A stretch of DNA of 46,042 bases from Candidatus Hydrogenedentota bacterium (GTDB taxonomy: Bacteria > UBA8481 > J006): NCBI GenBank assembly GCA_003697085.1, contig RFFU01000106.1, forward strand, positions 1 through 46,042, given 5' to 3'. The notes beneath the pieces were generated by a model. It was not told where the DNA came from. It did no database searches and worked only from the letters and a program-made list of their open reading frames with translations. Below, one piece after another: positions 14,760 to 22,496 of this stretch. Numbering within the stretch: position 1 is the stretch's first letter; every line of letters begins with the position of its first letter. Position numbers and translations under genes: made by a program.

Positions 14760-15692
14760 GTGAAGCCCTCCTCATTCCAAGCATTTCTCGAGAGCGGGCA
14801 CAAGGAACGGCTTCGGGGGAATTTTTCCGGTGCGATCGCCTTCTACGAAAAGGCCCGGACGGCGGCGGGCTCGAATGAAGAACGGGACGAGGCCCTCGCC
14901 GGTAAGGCCCTTGCGTTGCGCGGTTTGCAACAATACCCCGGGGCCGTTCGCCTCCTCTCCCGCCTCGTTCGAAACTTCGAAGCCCGTAATGACATAGAGG
15001 GCGTCTCCTTTATAGAATACTCCTTGGGAACTTGCTTCCGTTTCCTGGGTAGGTTCCGCGACGCCGAACGCCATCTGAATCGCTCCCTTCAACTCGCTTC
15101 GGATCCTGAATCGGTATGTTTCGTCTCAATGGCGGTCGGAGGGCTTCTCCGGATGACCGGTCGCTACAAAGAATCTTTGGCCTCTTATCGCCACGCGTGT
15201 CACATCGCACGACGACTCGGGCAAACCTATCCTCTTGCCTATGCGCACTGTGGAATCGGAAACGCCTACCGAATGTTAGACAGACGCCCTCTCGCCCGAA
15301 AACACCTCGAAAATGCTTGTCACCTCTATCGGAGGATCCGAGATCGCGTTTCCTATCCTTATACCCTGTGGGCTCTGGCGCTTCTCGACCTTTCGGAAAA
15401 GGGGATCGATAAGAAACACCGTCTGGGACACGCGGAACGCCTCTTTCGTAAAACAAAGGATCGACGAGGGCTCGTCCATATTCATCTGGCCCGCGCCGTC
15501 GAAGCCCGAGTTCAAGGTCGGAACCCCCGTCCTTCGATCAGACACGCGCGGCGAACCGCGAGAAAACTGGGACTTCGCTTCGAAATCCTCCTGGCCGATT
15601 TCCTCGAGATGGATTCGCCGTCCGAAAAGTTGCGAAAGCGTTTCCAACACTTTGGGGCTGATCTTCCCCCCGACCATCTCCGGATTCCCTGA
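14760..15692 (+). CDS. Tetratricopeptide-repeat (TPR) protein
   Basis: 310 residues from a GTG at 14760 (VKPSSFQAFLESG), 49 bases after rpsI; no ATG is available in the gap and the ribosome site is weak, so the start is uncertain. Several helix-pair repeats with TPR spacing: RGNFSGAIAFYEKARTAA, SLGTCFRFLGRFRDAERHLN, MTGRYKESLASYRHACHIAR, GIGNAYRMLDRRPLARKHLE. No signal peptide, membrane segment or catalytic motif. Strongly basic C-terminal half (KKHRLGHAERLFRKTKDRR). Probably a cytosolic protein-interaction scaffold; the function is unknown. Confidence 0.75.
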   Translation: MKPSSFQAFLESGHKERLRGNFSGAIAFYEKARTAAGSNEERDEALAGKALALRGLQQYPGAVRLLSRLVRNFEARNDIEGVSFIEYSLGTCFRFLGRFRDAERHLNRSLQLASDPESVCFVSMAVGGLLRMTGRYKESLASYRHACHIARRLGQTYPLAYAHCGIGNAYRMLDRRPLARKHLENACHLYRRIRDRVSYPYTLWALALLDLSEKGIDKKHRLGHAERLFRKTKDRRGLVHIHLARAVEARVQGRNPRPSIRHARRTARKLGLRFEILLADFLEMDSPSEKLRKRFQHFGADLPPDHLRIP

Positions 15693-15892
15693 GTCGGAAT
15701 CCACCGATTCACCTCACCCACGGCCGTACCTCCGCTTCCCTTCCTCCGGCCTCGACCCTCGGAATGTTTGTAAATTTCTAATTCAGATCATAGAACCAAG
15801 ATTATCGTCCCCAAGGCGATAAAATATCACGCCGTACGAAGAAACCCTTTCCCGCCCGCAAAGAAACACAATCCTCGTTTCTCTTCTTTTCG

Positions 15893-16024
15893 CAGTTTCT
15901 CCGTGTCTCCGTAGTTATCTCTTCACTTCTCTTTTTTCTTTCCTCCGAGGTCCCTCCAAATCTACGGGGCATCTATCCTTCTTCTCTCTTATCTCCTCTC
16001 TGTGTTCCCTGTGTCTCTGTGGCT
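15893..16024 (+). repeat. Dispersed intergenic repeat (RHREHRE type)
   Basis: In the 397-base gap 15693-16089. Two related elements: GTTTCTCCGTGTCTCCGTAG (from 15898) and TGTGTTCCCTGTGTCTCTGT (from about 16001). The second, read on the minus strand, gives the His/Arg/Glu-rich spurious peptide QRHREHREEIREK, a hallmark of intergenic repeats spread across many environmental genomes. The remainder of the gap is pyrimidine-rich with an AT-rich patch at 15765-15830 and no credible gene. Confidence 0.6.
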
Positions 16025-16076
16025 TTCGACTCACATCCGCGATTTCTCTTTTCCTTCCCATTTTTCCAGAATGGCG

Positions 16077-16082
16077 TAAAAT
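16077..16082 (+). promoter_or_regulatory. -10-like hexamer next to the nfeD start (possible leaderless promoter)
   Basis: TAAAAT ends seven bases before the GTG at 16090, and there is no Shine-Dalgarno upstream. No good -35 is seen. Confidence 0.35.
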
Positions 16083-16089
16083 CACCCTC

Positions 16090-17514
16090 GTGGGAATAAA
16101 ACGACATCGGATTTTTCTGGGCTTTCTCCTCCTTGGCGCTCTCCTTCTTCCGGGATTTCTCCCGGCCTCGCCCACTCGAGCGGCCGGGGACGGCCCGATC
16201 CTTCATGCAACCGTCAACGGCGTCATCAATCCCATCAAGGCCCGCTATCTTCGAAATGTTTTCGAAAAGGCAAACAATACGCAGGCCGTTGCCGTCATCA
16301 TCAGCGTCAATACTCCAGGAGGGATGGTCGAATCAATGCAAAAAATGGTTACGGCCATCGTCAACTCCCCCGTTCCGGTCGTCACTTTCGTGGAACCGCA
16401 GGCTGGAATGGCCACGTCCGCCGGAACCTTCATCGTACTCGCCGGAGATGTCGCGGCGATGGTTCCGGGAACGACGATCGGCTCCGCACATCCGGTCGGC
16501 GGACAAGGACAAAAGATCGAAGGCCCCATGGAAGACAAGGTCGTCAACCTCCTCGTCTCGATGGCCAAATCGCTTTCCGAACGCCGTCATCGCAATCCTG
16601 TCTTCGCCGAGAAGGCCGTGACTGCTTCGATGAACCTTACGGCCGAAGAGGCCCTCGAGACGGGGGTCATCGATCTCCTCGCCTCGAATCTCCCGGACCT
16701 GATAGAAAAACTGGACGGTTTTCCGATTCACCACGAAAACCGCAACGAAACGATGGTTTTGAAAGGGCACCCTGTCCTGGATGTTCCACTTTCCGGGGTC
16801 GAATCGTTCCTCGATGCCATCGCGAATCCGTCCGTGGCTTATATTCTGATGAGTCTCGGCGTTATGGGGCTGATCTACGAATTCTCGGCTCCCGGAATCG
16901 GCTTGGGCGCCGTCGTCGGCTCGATCTGTTTGCTCCTTGGTCTCGTCTCCCTCTCCGCCCTCCCGATCCATCTCGGAGGAATCCTTCTGCTTCTCCTCGG
17001 TTTCATTATGCTCGTGTTGGAATTCAAGATTCCGTCTCACGGCCTTTTGACAGTCGGAGGATTGATTTCGCTCGTTCTTGGATCCTTTATGTTGATCGAT
17101 TCCTCCGAGTATTACGGGGCCGTCCAGACGATGAAATACGGCGTCGTCATCCCCGTCGTGCTTGGGATCGCGATCTTTGCTCTCTTCGCCGTGCGGCTCG
17201 CCGTGCAGGCGCTGACAAGTCCTCCGGCCACCGGCCTCGAATCGCTCGTCGGGATGACGGCGGAGGTCAAGGCGGCGCTGCGCCCTCGAGGGACTGTCTT
17301 CGTGGACGGAGCGTTGTGGGATGCCGTTTGCAATGAGGGAGCCGAGGTCGGGGAATACGTCAAGGTTCTTGCCGTGGAGGGCCATCCGCGCTATCTTCGC
17401 GTCGAAAGACTCGAGGAACCAGGAAAGCCTTCCCTGTCCGAAGGCGAAGTCACGGGGGGAAGTCGAGAAGCGTCCCGCGACCGTAACCGCGGGCCGATGA
17501 AAAAGGAGGAATAG
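16090..17514 (+). CDS. NfeD family membrane-bound ClpP-class serine protease (long form)
   Basis: 474 residues, GTG start. Signal/anchor segment at 7-27 (IFLGFLLLGALLLPGFLP), then a ClpP-like protease domain with VAVIISVNTPGGMVESM, the catalytic Ser in PQAGMATSAGTFIVLAGD (S110) and the likely general-base Lys in PVFAEKAV (K175). Four or five membrane helices follow (about 240-380), then the NfeD OB-fold (GMTAEVKAALRPRGTVFVDG, about 395-450). In archaeal and bacterial relatives this protease cleaves the C-terminus of its stomatin partner. That partner is encoded three bases downstream. Catalytic residues are intact. Confidence 0.93.
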   Translation: MGIKRHRIFLGFLLLGALLLPGFLPASPTRAAGDGPILHATVNGVINPIKARYLRNVFEKANNTQAVAVIISVNTPGGMVESMQKMVTAIVNSPVPVVTFVEPQAGMATSAGTFIVLAGDVAAMVPGTTIGSAHPVGGQGQKIEGPMEDKVVNLLVSMAKSLSERRHRNPVFAEKAVTASMNLTAEEALETGVIDLLASNLPDLIEKLDGFPIHHENRNETMVLKGHPVLDVPLSGVESFLDAIANPSVAYILMSLGVMGLIYEFSAPGIGLGAVVGSICLLLGLVSLSALPIHLGGILLLLLGFIMLVLEFKIPSHGLLTVGGLISLVLGSFMLIDSSEYYGAVQTMKYGVVIPVVLGIAIFALFAVRLAVQALTSPPATGLESLVGMTAEVKAALRPRGTVFVDGALWDAVCNEGAEVGEYVKVLAVEGHPRYLRVERLEEPGKPSLSEGEVTGGSREASRDRNRGPMKKEE

Positions 17515-17517
17515 ACG

Positions 17518-18303
17518 GTGGAGTTACTAGCCTTGGGAATCCCGTTACTTGTCGGGATCGCGATTGTTCTTTTTATTCTGGTTCTGATGTGCGTACGACT
17601 CGTGTACGACTATGAGCGCGCCGTCGTCTTTCGTCTCGGTCGCGTCATCCGCCGCGGAGCCTTCCCCTTTATGAACTACGAAACCGCCGGCTTGAAACTG
17701 ATCCTTCCGATGATCGATCGCATGGTGAAGGTCGATATGCGCACGGTCACGCTGGACGTTCCGGCGCAGGAAGTGATCACAAAGGATAATGTGACGATCC
17801 GCGTGAATGCCGTGGTCTATTTCAATGTGATGGACGCCGCCGATGCCGTTCTCAAGGTCGCCAACCATTACGTTGCGACCAGCCTCTTCGCTCAAACCAC
17901 GTTACGGAACGTGCTAGGCCAACATGAATTGGACGAAATCCTCGCCGAGCGAGACAAAATCAGCCAGGCGCTTCAGCAGATCATCGATGAGCAGACGGAT
18001 GCCTGGGGAGTCAAGGTTTCGGTCGTCGAGATCAAGGACATCGAGTTGCCGGACGAGATGCGGCGCGCGATGGCGCGACAGGCCGAGGCGGAACGGGAGA
18101 GGCGAGCCAAGATCATCGCGGCCGAAGGCGAATATTCCGCCTCCCAACGTCTCGCAGATGCCGCCCGCGTTATCGAACAGACCTCTTCGGCGCTTCAGTT
18201 GCGGTATCTTCAGACGTTGGTCGAGATCGCCGCCGGAAAAACGAACACGATCATCTTCCCGATGCCCATGGACCTCGTTCGCGCCGCTGTAAGAAAGGAT
18301 TGA
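17518..18303 (+). CDS. Stomatin/prohibitin-like slipin, partner of NfeD
   Basis: 261 residues, GTG start with a strong AAAAGGAGG upstream that lies inside the end of nfeD. N-terminal membrane helix (about 6-29), then the SPFH domain: YDYERAVVFRLGRVIRRGAF, DMRTVTLDVPAQEVITKDNV, TLRNVLGQHELDEILAERDK, VKVSVVEIKDIELPDEMRRA, and a coiled-coil helix (ARQAEAERERRAKIIAAEGE). The hydrophobic C-terminal IIFPMPMDL resembles the site cut by NfeD proteases. Forms a membrane-associated ring; the pair is usually linked to membrane quality control. Confidence 0.95.
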   Translation: MELLALGIPLLVGIAIVLFILVLMCVRLVYDYERAVVFRLGRVIRRGAFPFMNYETAGLKLILPMIDRMVKVDMRTVTLDVPAQEVITKDNVTIRVNAVVYFNVMDAADAVLKVANHYVATSLFAQTTLRNVLGQHELDEILAERDKISQALQQIIDEQTDAWGVKVSVVEIKDIELPDEMRRAMARQAEAERERRAKIIAAEGEYSASQRLADAARVIEQTSSALQLRYLQTLVEIAAGKTNTIIFPMPMDLVRAAVRKD

Positions 18304-18353
18304 TTGGAACAAATTTGCTTTCCCCTCGAAAACGTTCAAGACGCGGTCTCTGT

Positions 18354-18384
18354 GCCGATCAGCAACTCCCCGCCGATCAGCAAC
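18354..18384 (+). repeat. 13-base direct repeat at the 3' end of the P-loop-like gene
   Basis: GCCGATCAGCAAC occurs at 18354-18366 and 18372-18384 with a five-base spacer. The second copy carries the stop codon of the minus-strand gene, so the first looks like a duplication of its last codons lying just outside the frame. Confidence 0.7.
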
Positions 18385-18706
18385 AGCCCCAAAGTTTCTC
18401 GTCGATCCTCCGAAGAAATTCCTTCTTCGTCCCGCGGTTTTCCAGAATAATCCGAATCTCGGAAAACCATTCGGGTTCCGGCACACCGCCGCGCCGAATG
18501 AGCCAAAGAGCGGCGCGAGCGGCACGTGCGGACTCCAATTCGTCCCTTCGGGAAACCTTGTCCACAACATAACGCCATCTCTGCCGATCAAGGTCGTTTT
18601 TCAGCAGGTCGTCCGGACTCAGGATCTTTAACGCATATTTGTCCCTGAGATATTCCGCCGCCGTCGTCGCCCCGCAACCCTCTCCTCCCACAAGCGCGAT
18701 AATCAT
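18377..18706 (-). CDS. Small P-loop-like (dephospho-CoA kinase/dNMP kinase-like) protein with altered Walker A
   Basis: 109 residues, ATG with GGAGGAGAGG upstream, 26 bases after the DegT aminotransferase gene. The N-terminus MIIALVGGEGCGATTAAEYL has the strand-loop-helix of an NMP-kinase P-loop, but where Walker A needs GK(S/T) it has G-A-T: the lysine is replaced by alanine. YALKILSPDDLLKNDLDR resembles the substrate-side segment of dephospho-CoA and deoxynucleotide kinases. It is about half the length of a full kinase and lacks an evident lid. Either a non-catalytic nucleotide-binding relic or an unrecognised small family; linked by position to sugar-nucleotide work. Confidence 0.7.
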   Translation of the reverse strand: MIIALVGGEGCGATTAAEYLRDKYALKILSPDDLLKNDLDRQRWRYVVDKVSRRDELESARAARAALWLIRRGGVPEPEWFSEIRIILENRGTKKEFLRRIDEKLWGCC

Positions 18707-18732
18707 ACTTTTTTCCTCTCCTCCGGCTTGCT

Positions 18733-19884
18733 CTACGTTTTTCGCAACGCGTTCTTCAGTTCCTCGGCGATGAAGGACATTGTATCAGGTTCGAGATGAG
18801 GACCGACGGGCAGGGTGATCGAATGATCGCTCAGTCTTCTCGCCACAGGAAAATCCGAATCCCTGTACCCGAATCGTTCGCGGTAATACGGCATCAGCGG
18901 AACGGGATGGGGATAATAGACGCTGGTTCCCACACCCCTTGCCTTTAATTCCGTTACGATCGCGTCTCGGCGTTTTCCGATCTCCGGTTTGAGAAGGGCC
19001 GAAAGAGCATAACAACTCGAACGTTCCACCGGCGCCTCCGCCGCCAACACCTCGATCTCCTCAACCCCCGACAACGCATTCCGCAGAGTCTCCCAGTTCG
19101 CCCGTCTCTTCTCGAGAAATTCCGGAAGGCGTCGCATCTGAACCTCGCCGATCGCCGCTCCAATCTCGTTCAGTCTGTAATTGAACCCCAAGTCCACGAC
19201 CTCATAGATCCCAGGGCGTTTCCGCTCCGCAGGTATATTCCGATCGATCCCAAAAGCGCGAAGGCGACCTACCGTCTCCGCGATCTCTTCCGAACGGGTG
19301 ATGACCATTCCTCCCTCCGCCGTCGTGATATGTTTAACCGGATAGAAGGAGAACGCTCCGACATCGCCGAGCAATCCCGCATGGACTCCTTCCTCGTTGA
19401 AGGTCCCCAGAGCCAGGGCACAATCCTCCACAAGGAAAAGATTCTTCTCCCGGCAGATTTCCACAAGAGCCTCCATCGGGCCGAGTGTTCCGAGGAAATG
19501 AACAACGCAGATGGCACGCGTCTTCTCGTTTATCAACGTCTTTACGTGAGTCACATCGATATTCCCGTTGAGCGGATCCACGTCGGCGAACACCGGTGTC
19601 GCTCCGGTGTAGGCGACGGCGTGAGCCGTGGCCGTATGTGTCTGCGCAGGAACGATCACTTCGTCCCCCGGACCGAGTCCGAGGTAGAGATACGCGAGAT
19701 GCAAGGCGGCGGTACAGGAAGACACGGCGAGCGCAAACGGAGCACCCGTGAATGTACGAAAGGATTCTTCGAAGGCCTTCACGCGCGGTCCATGCGTAAG
19801 CACGGTTCCCGAGAGCACCTCGAGCACCGCCGCACGCTCCTCCTCCCCCATCACGGGCCTTCCAAAGGGAATGATACCCAACAT
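18733..19884 (-). CDS. DegT/DnrJ/EryC1/StrS family sugar aminotransferase
   Basis: 383 residues, ATG with TAGGAGG nine bases upstream. PLP fold type I sugar transaminase motifs: SSCTAALHLAYLYLGLGPGD, VPAQTHTATAHAVAYTG, the PLP-pairing Asp in LVEDCALALGT (D154) and the Schiff-base Lys in FSFYPVKHITTAEGG (K184), then GFNYRLNEIGAAIG. These enzymes transaminate keto sugars bound to NDP, making amino sugars for surface polysaccharide, glycosylated flagellin or natural products. No other sugar-nucleotide enzymes are adjacent, so the product is unknown. The lysine and aspartate are both intact, so it should be active. Confidence 0.95.
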   Translation of the reverse strand: MLGIIPFGRPVMGEEERAAVLEVLSGTVLTHGPRVKAFEESFRTFTGAPFALAVSSCTAALHLAYLYLGLGPGDEVIVPAQTHTATAHAVAYTGATPVFADVDPLNGNIDVTHVKTLINEKTRAICVVHFLGTLGPMEALVEICREKNLFLVEDCALALGTFNEEGVHAGLLGDVGAFSFYPVKHITTAEGGMVITRSEEIAETVGRLRAFGIDRNIPAERKRPGIYEVVDLGFNYRLNEIGAAIGEVQMRRLPEFLEKRRANWETLRNALSGVEEIEVLAAEAPVERSSCYALSALLKPEIGKRRDAIVTELKARGVGTSVYYPHPVPLMPYYRERFGYRDSDFPVARRLSDHSITLPVGPHLEPDTMSFIAEELKNALRKT

Positions 19885-20237
19885 CTATCTGACCTCCTAA
19901 TCACACTCTTCGTTTTCTCCGCAACCAAAGGGGACGATTTGGCTGGCCTTTTGAAAATAATTTTCCGGCGCCACCCCCCGGTGGCTGAGAAACTCTCCCG
20001 TCCCTTCCGATTGGACCCCGGCGGAATATGGATTACGCGAATAAAGACGATCACGCCTCCGAAGCAAATAAAAAACCCTGCCGTCTCTGCTCCGTTGTGT
20101 TTCCCTCCGAGATCCGTTTTGCATACGATACATTATTCAACAACAAAATTCATCCTCTTAAGGCGCGATATTTTTCTCGTACTCTTCGGAATTTAATTGG
20201 GGTTTGTTTCGTAGTCGAGAAAAAGGTCCCGTAATTA

Positions 20238-20266
20238 TTGACAACACGAGAAACCAGGACCAATAT
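20238..20266 (+). promoter_or_regulatory. Putative sigma70 promoter of the DUF4910 gene
   Basis: TTGACA (20238-20243), 17-base spacer, CAATAT (20261-20266), about 107 bases before the ATG at 20380. The whole 495-base gap 19885-20379 is AT-rich compared with its surroundings; I see no gene in it. Confidence 0.5.
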
Positions 20267-20379
20267 CAAGCAGAATCCTTCATTTTCCACGCGCTCGGAC
20301 TAAAGAACTCTTTTCCGCCGCCTCTTGAACCGATATAGTATTCACGAATATGAGCTATTTTTCTTTCCGGGAGTGACCT

Positions 20380-21681
20380 ATGGAACCATGCGCACTTGAT
20401 ACTTCCTATCGTGATGATGGTTGGTATTTAATGGAACGTCTTTTCCCGATCCACCGGACTCTTGTGAATCGGGGATATCTTCAGTCGCTTCAAATTATCA
20501 ATGAAACACTACCTTTGACCATAAAAGAGTATCCCTCCGGTGATGAAGTATGGGATTGGATTATTCCCAACGCCTGGGATGTAAAAGAGGCTTGGATCAA
20601 GGATGAAAACGGAAATAAAGTAATCGATTTTGCCAATAACAATCTTCATCTCGCGGCCTACAGCATTCCTTTTTCTGGAGTTTTGAGTCGAGAGGAACTG
20701 CTTCCTCACATCAGTTATCTCGAGGAACTCCCCGATGCGATTCCTTTCGAATATCTTTACTATGGCAAGAACGATTGGCGTTTTTGCATGTCGAAAAACC
20801 AGTTAGAGATGTTAAAGGGAAGCCATTTCGAAGTAAAAATCGAGGTCGATTATTACCCCTCGTACCTCCGTATCGGAGAATGTCTTCTCCCTGGGGAAAC
20901 CGATACCGAAATTCTCGTAACCGCTTATCTTTGCCATCCTTCGATGGCCAACGACAGCCTCTCCGGTGTTGTCGTTGGCACGGAAGTGTTCCGCTTTCTT
21001 TCGCGGTTAAAGCATCGGCATTACACCTATCGGTTTATTATTATCCCGGAAACAATTGGCGCTATTACTTTTCTAGCAAAACATGAGGAAATCCTTCCGC
21101 GAATCCGTGGCGGCTTCGTTGTGACTTGTTGTGGGGATCCCGGTCCTCTCCGTTATAAGAAAAGTTATTTCGGTGACGCTTTCGTAGACCGGGCCGCAGT
21201 TCACGCCCTGGCCCATGAGATGAATGGCGCCGATTTCGTTGTCGAAGATTTTTCCCCCGCCGGTTCCGATGAACGTCAGTTCAATGCGCCGGGAGTCCGC
21301 ATTCCTTTTGGTTCCTTAATGCGTTCGCGCTATGAAATCTATCCGGAATATCATACTTCGTTGGATAATCTTTCTCTCGTACGCCCGGAATACCTCTTCG
21401 AAACAATGCACGCTCTCGTAAAAATGCTCTACGTAATCGACAACAACACGATATTTAAGAACAAATTTCGGGGAGAACCGTTTCTTTCAAAACATGGGCT
21501 TCATATCCCGTTTAAAAATGATAAAGGCGCTGGATTCCTCAATCAGATTATAATTCATGAGACCGATGGAACAAAGGATGTCCTTCAGATTGCCGAAAAA
21601 CATGCCTGCTCCTTCTATTCTCTACTTGAAATCAGTTTGGCTTTTGAAAAGGCGGGTTTGATCGAGAGAAAACCATCCTGA
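20380..21681 (+). CDS. DUF4910-type M28-like aminopeptidase-domain protein of surface-carbohydrate clusters
   Basis: 433 residues, ATG with GGGAG seven bases upstream. The N-terminal inserted domain (PSGDEVWDWIIPNAWDVKEA, about 53-100) and the zinc-peptidase core match DUF4910/DUF2172 proteins: ILVTAYLCHPSMANDSLSG gives the metal ligands His and Asp, IIPETIGAI the catalytic-side Glu, AGSDERQFNAPGVRIPFGSL and EYHTSLDNLS further ligands. A C-terminal winged-helix-like part ends the protein. The family is found in O-antigen, capsule and flagellar-glycosylation clusters, with substrate unknown. Codon use is clearly AT-richer than neighbours, suggesting acquisition by transfer. Confidence 0.85.
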   Translation: MEPCALDTSYRDDGWYLMERLFPIHRTLVNRGYLQSLQIINETLPLTIKEYPSGDEVWDWIIPNAWDVKEAWIKDENGNKVIDFANNNLHLAAYSIPFSGVLSREELLPHISYLEELPDAIPFEYLYYGKNDWRFCMSKNQLEMLKGSHFEVKIEVDYYPSYLRIGECLLPGETDTEILVTAYLCHPSMANDSLSGVVVGTEVFRFLSRLKHRHYTYRFIIIPETIGAITFLAKHEEILPRIRGGFVVTCCGDPGPLRYKKSYFGDAFVDRAAVHALAHEMNGADFVVEDFSPAGSDERQFNAPGVRIPFGSLMRSRYEIYPEYHTSLDNLSLVRPEYLFETMHALVKMLYVIDNNTIFKNKFRGEPFLSKHGLHIPFKNDKGAGFLNQIIIHETDGTKDVLQIAEKHACSFYSLLEISLAFEKAGLIERKPS

Positions 21682-22053
21682 TCCAGAAGGAGTATTCCCC
21701 ACATCCATTTCTAGTTCCGTCGTTGAAACTTGGTTTTTGTGATCCTGCCTGAAAATCATCAGAGTCCGCGTCACTCTCGATCCCAACGATTTTCTTTCCC
21801 TCCCACAGGTCCTCTTTGAACGTTCTCCAATCTTTTGGAAACACATCATTCTTTCTTGATTTCTATTTCGCCCTTCACTAACATTTCGACGCAGACTCGA
21901 AAAACGGATGTGTCGAGATAAGAGACTCCTGTATGGCCCCTGTCTTGCTGTGGGCCTGAAGTCGCGGATGCGGGTCCGCGGCACGGAAGATCGAAGCTCT
22001 CAGATTGAGGAAAAAAATGCCGCTGTTGGAAAAGACGATCAAGGAGGCATGTG
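21682..22053 (+). other. Intergenic stretch, no gene supported
   Basis: 372 bases between the DUF4910 gene and the LysM gene. Contains a short GC-rich hairpin (GCGGATGCGGGTCCGC, about 21963-21978). The overlapping minus-strand openings look random. No convincing promoter. Confidence 0.5.
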
Positions 22054-22458
22054 GTGAAACAATCGGTTTTAAAACTTGGTACGCTCGTTCTGATACTGCT
22101 GTTGGGCGGAATCATCGCTTCCGGTTCCAGAGCGACGGACGTGACGAAAAAGGACTCGGTCCGCGCCGCGCTCGAGGACGCTCTTCGGGAAAATATCGAG
22201 CTGCGCACCGAACTCGAACAAGCGCGCCGTGAAATCGAACGTCTCCGAATGACACTCTCCCTTCAGGCATCCGTCGCAACCTCCTCGGCACCATCCGCTG
22301 CCCGGACACACGTCGTCACGAAGGGGGAATCACTCGGCCGAATCGCCGCGCATTACTACGGCTCCGTCGACGCCTGGAAAAAGATCTACGAGGCCAATCG
22401 CAACACGATCTCCGATCCCAATAAGATTTTCCCCGGCCAAAAACTCGTTATCCCGTAA
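22054..22458 (+). CDS. Exported coiled-coil LysM-domain protein
   Basis: 134 residues. AAGGAGG at 22041-22047 lies best for the second of two tandem GTG codons (22054). N-terminal signal peptide or anchor (LGTLVLILLLGGIIASG), a short coiled coil (LEDALRENIELRTELEQARR and onward, about 40-70), a Ser/Ala linker and one C-terminal LysM domain: THVVTKGESLGRIAAHYYGS followed by WKKIYEANRNTISDPNKIFP and GQKLVIP. LysM binds peptidoglycan; the protein is likely periplasmic and wall-attached. Convergent with the radical SAM gene, 38 bases apart. Confidence 0.9.
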   Translation: MKQSVLKLGTLVLILLLGGIIASGSRATDVTKKDSVRAALEDALRENIELRTELEQARREIERLRMTLSLQASVATSSAPSAARTHVVTKGESLGRIAAHYYGSVDAWKKIYEANRNTISDPNKIFPGQKLVIP

Positions 22459-22496
22459 CCTCGGCGTCAACCCGAATTCGTCAATCCCTGATTCCC

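Noticed and set aside
15915-16206. Two overlapping small minus-strand frames with His/Arg/Glu-rich products
   Set aside because: Their peptide is the known artefact of a dispersed intergenic repeat and there is no ribosome site.
22051-22053. GTG at 22051 as LysM gene start
   Set aside because: Only three bases from the Shine-Dalgarno; the next GTG at 22054 has better spacing. The product is unchanged apart from one residue.
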